Assembly: GCF_023566315.1 (NCBI RefSeq)
Contig: NZ_JAKNSU010000001.1
DNA from: Edwardiiplasma whartonense
GTDB taxonomy: Bacteria > Bacillota_I > Bacilli_A > Mycoplasmatales > Mycoplasmataceae
Reading direction: 5' to 3' (one strand)
Length of the DNA: 64,000 bases
The position numbers and the translations under genes are program-made. The notes below the pieces were generated by a model. It was not told the DNA's origin. It worked only from the letters and a program-made list of their open reading frames with translations, and did not search any database. This document shows positions 61,431-64,000 of this stretch, piece by piece (position 1 is the first letter of the stretch; each line of letters opens with the position of its first letter).

Positions 61431-62054
61431 ATGACTGAAATTGAACAAATGTTAAGTTGAGATTATCAACAGTGTTGAAAACATCTCCACAAGAAATATG
61501 GACTAGTGCCTAAAAATTACTTTACTAATGAAAGTTATACCAGTAAGACTCAAAAGATTGGTCGCGGTAATGAAGGATTATATATTCATCATATTGATGA
61601 AGATAAAGGAATTATGCTATCAACCAAAGAATTTGCTCAACTTTCACCATTTAAATGACAAAAATCCGAACGATTGGTTTATTGTAATTTGTTAGAACAC
61701 CTGGTTTTGCATATTAAAATTGTGGAATATCCTAATCCAAAACCACAAATAATGCCTGATGGTAGTTTAGTAAATCCTGTTGTTGGGGTTGGGGGAATTT
61801 ATAATTTCATTGTTCCTGAATTAAATGATATTTATAGTGGAGTTCAGTACAAACAACCATGAAAACAAAAGGTTTGTGAAGTTATTCTTCCTTTAAAGAG
61901 CGATTATTTCAAATGTATTTCAAGGTTAGTAGAAATAAATTTTCCTTATCCTTTGTTAACTTTCTCAATTTTTAATTATCAAGCTGGAATCTGAACTCCA
62001 AAAAATAATCAAGAACTATGAAGTGAAATGATTCAATTAGGAGTAAAAGAATAA
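61431..62054 (+). CDS. HNH-like nuclease domain protein
   Basis: 207 aa. ATG 61431 follows GAAGGATA, 12 bases after hsdS copy 2. The pattern EGLYIHHIDED (His53, His54, Asp56), then RLVYCNLLEHLVLHI (Asn86, His90, His94) resembles an HNH/beta-beta-alpha metal nuclease motif. Trp codons are mostly TGA. It ends before a shared terminator facing hsdM. It may be an extra nuclease of the type I locus or an unrelated passenger. Confidence 0.65.
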
Positions 62055-62056
62055 AA

Positions 62057-62080
62057 AAACTCCTTAAAATAAAGGAGTTT
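62057..62080. terminator. Bidirectional terminator between HNH-like gene and hsdM
   Basis: A 9-bp stem (AAACTCCTT/AAGGAGTTT) with a 6-base loop in the convergent gap. Confidence 0.75.
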
Positions 62081-62091
62081 AAGACGATTAC

Positions 62092-63621
62092 TTATTCTTC
62101 ATCATCGTTATAAGCAATTGCTTGGCCAATTGCTTTTTTTACGTCAGGTACCAATTCATCAAATTCTGCTAATAACTGTTTTAATTCACTAGCCAAAGTT
62201 TTAATTTCCGACTTAATTGCCTCTTTATCAACCTTTTCTTCAACACTACCAACATATCTTCCCGGGACAAAGGAATAATCATTTGCTACTAAATCATTTT
62301 GAGTAACTGACTTAGCAATTCCCTCTTTCTTGATATCTTCGCCATTTTCATGACGATCAAAGAGTTCAACAATTCCTTCGATATCTTCATCAGTTAGTTC
62401 ACGAAGTTTCTTACTACGCATTCTTCCTTTAACAGCATTGGGAGAAATCATTAAAATCTTGTCAGTTTTCTTATCGTTGTTAAAGAATCAAATTGAAGCA
62501 GGAATTCCGGTTGTATAAAACAACTTATCTGGTAACTCAATGATTGCATCAACCTTATTATTCTTAACAAAATTCTTTCGAATCTCTAACTCATTATTTT
62601 GTGAAGAAGATAAAGAACCATTCGCAAGGACAACGGCGGCTTTTCCGTGTTGATTTAATTTAGAAACAATCATCGATAATCACGCGTAGTTCGCGTTTTT
62701 TGCTGGGGGAAGACCTCATTCTCACCTAGGATCATCTAACAACTTGTCTTGCCCTCATTTTCTTATATTAAACGGAGGATTGGCCATCACAAAATCAAAT
62801 TTTAGTCCTTTGTGTTGATCGGCAGTAAATGAATCAGCGTTTCGAGTTCCCAATACTGGATGATGTTTAACATCTTCTAAAGGAAAACTATTGAACACCA
62901 AGTTTAACTTTGCTAACTTTCAAGTAACTTGAACAGACTCTTGACCATAAACAAAAATATTAGTGATTTTACCTCCGTGTTTTTCAATATAATGTTTAGC
63001 TTGAACTAAAATTCCTCCTGTACCACAAGCAGGATCATAAATCGTCCCTGTCATTGGTTTTAAAACATCAACCATTAACTTAACAACCGATTCTGGAGTA
63101 TAGAACTCACCACTCTTTTGTCCCCGATCTTTGAAAAATTTTCCTAAAAAGAACTCATAAATTCTTCCTACTAAGTCTTCACTTCCTTTTTGAGTAAAAT
63201 CTTCATTAGAAAAGACTTTAACCACGTTTCCTAACTTTATTTGGTCTAACCCTTCACTGTTGTAATTTTTATTAAATAAACCTGCTAAATCAAGGTTCTT
63301 TTCTTCTAATAACAAGAAAGCTTGATCTAATTTTGCTCCAATTTCGTTTTCATTAGCAAACTGCATAATATAATCCCAACGTGCTCCTTCATCAACCATA
63401 AAAGCTTCAAAGGTTAGATAGAATTCTCTTGGCGTATAATCAGCTAAAGTTTCGCCAGTTTCTTTTAATTTCTCCTTAGCAACTTTGAACCGATCCGAAA
63501 TATATTTCAAAGAAATTATTCCTAGGATAATATGCATATATTCTTCAGCCGATAGTACACCTCTTAATTCATTAGCAGCAGCTCAAAGTTTGGTTTCAAT
63601 GTCTTCAATATTTTTTGCCAT
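62092..63621 (-). CDS. hsdM: Type I restriction-modification methylase subunit
   Basis: Adenine methyltransferase subunit, 509 aa. The N-terminal helical domain starts MAKNIEDIETKLWAAANELR. Motif I is DPACGTGG; the catalytic motif is MANPPFN. The TPESVVKLM segment is typical. The C-terminus is acidic and helical. ATG 63621, 15 bases after the hsdR stop, so hsdR-hsdM are co-transcribed. With HsdS it methylates host DNA. Confidence 0.93.
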
Positions 63622-63636
63622 ATTGTTTACCTCTTT

Positions 63637-64000
63637 CTAAATACTTTCTTCAAAGTAGTGCGGATTCAACTTAATTTGTTTATCAATTGAATCAATTAAA
63701 ATCTTTGAAGTTCCCCCTAATCTTTTGGGAGGATAGTTATAATCTGTCAATAAGAGTTTCTTAATTTCTCTTAAAATTAAAATTCGTACTCGCGGATTAG
63801 TGTCATACTGGACAATTCCTTGTTGTTTAATTAAGTTGACTAATTTTATGGCAATTTCTTCAACAATTGGTGAATTCTTCGCTTCTTGAAAATATTCATC
63901 ATTGCCAATAATTTCCATAAATGCTTGTAATTCTGGTGGTTCCTGGCTTCATTGTTCATAATCAAGACGCAGATCTTTAAACAAACGGTTTAGTTCTTCT
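63637..64000 (-). CDS. hsdR: Type I restriction subunit HsdR, C-terminal part
   Basis: The 5' end lies beyond the right window edge; only about 120 C-terminal residues are visible. These include EEIAIKLVNLIKQ and REIKKLLLTDYNYPPKRLGG, resembling HsdR C-termini with their short tyrosine/proline motif. TGA codes Trp near residue 17 of the visible part. The hsdM neighbour supports the call. The helicase and nuclease domains are outside the window. Confidence 0.8.

Noticed and set aside
1..64000. CRISPR arrays, tRNA or rRNA genes, insertion sequences, prophage
   Set aside because: I saw no regularly spaced repeats, no cloverleaf or rRNA-like stretch and no intact transposase. The tyrosine recombinase is best explained by the hsdS inversion cassette.

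Overview
This window is a piece of a Mollicutes chromosome (a mycoplasma in the wide sense). In every long gene TGA is read as tryptophan. Read with the standard code, secY, rplB, hsdM, alaS, fruA and the transporter genes fall into fragments that lie in one common frame and join cleanly across TGA. The ribosomal proteins S8 and S14 end in Trp-stop, written TGA-TAG. The AT-rich composition, lipoproteins that start MKKLLxILG...ACS/ACG, a 137-residue L29, the absence of L30 from the spc region, and an ECF transporter operon next to the ribosomal operon all suggest the Spiroplasma/Entomoplasma/Mesoplasma group. I cannot name the species.

Layout: 1-6066 is a minus-strand tandem array of three large paralogous lipoprotein genes, one of which has lost its lipobox cysteine. 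6203-9252 is a fructose uptake operon (fruK-fruA). 9406-10256 is rplM-rpsI. 10383-14630 encodes one very large FtsX-type permease. 14953-19050 is ecfA1-ecfA2-ecfT-truA. folA (19177-19647, plus strand) converges on a small unknown gene. 20045-34893 is the S10-spc-alpha ribosomal superoperon from rpsJ to rplQ, including secY, adk, map, infA and rpoA.

35081-46829 is an accessory region. It contains an orphan 363-residue protein, a lysine-rich histone-like protein, NADH oxidase, a disordered Asn/Arg-rich protein with an internal DNA repeat, two tiny Asn/Gln-rich peptides with related leaders, a frameshifted GIY-YIG nuclease gene, two Panacea-type antitoxin-like genes (one with a candidate partner), and lipoproteins that share duplicated modules and promoters.

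47191-64000 is defence-rich and interrupted only by alaS. A five-gene operon (adenine methylase, MORC/MutL-like GHKL ATPase, Z1 helicase, DUF4420-type PD-(D/E)XK nuclease, DUF4145 protein) forms a restriction-modification-like system. After a probable small RNA and alaS come a candidate HEPN-nucleotidyltransferase pair and a type I restriction-modification locus. That locus has hsdR-hsdM, two head-to-head hsdS genes around a tyrosine recombinase with long inverted repeats, and an HNH-like gene. The hsdS arrangement is that of an invertible, phase-variable specificity cassette.

All calls come from reading the sequence by eye; no database search was run.
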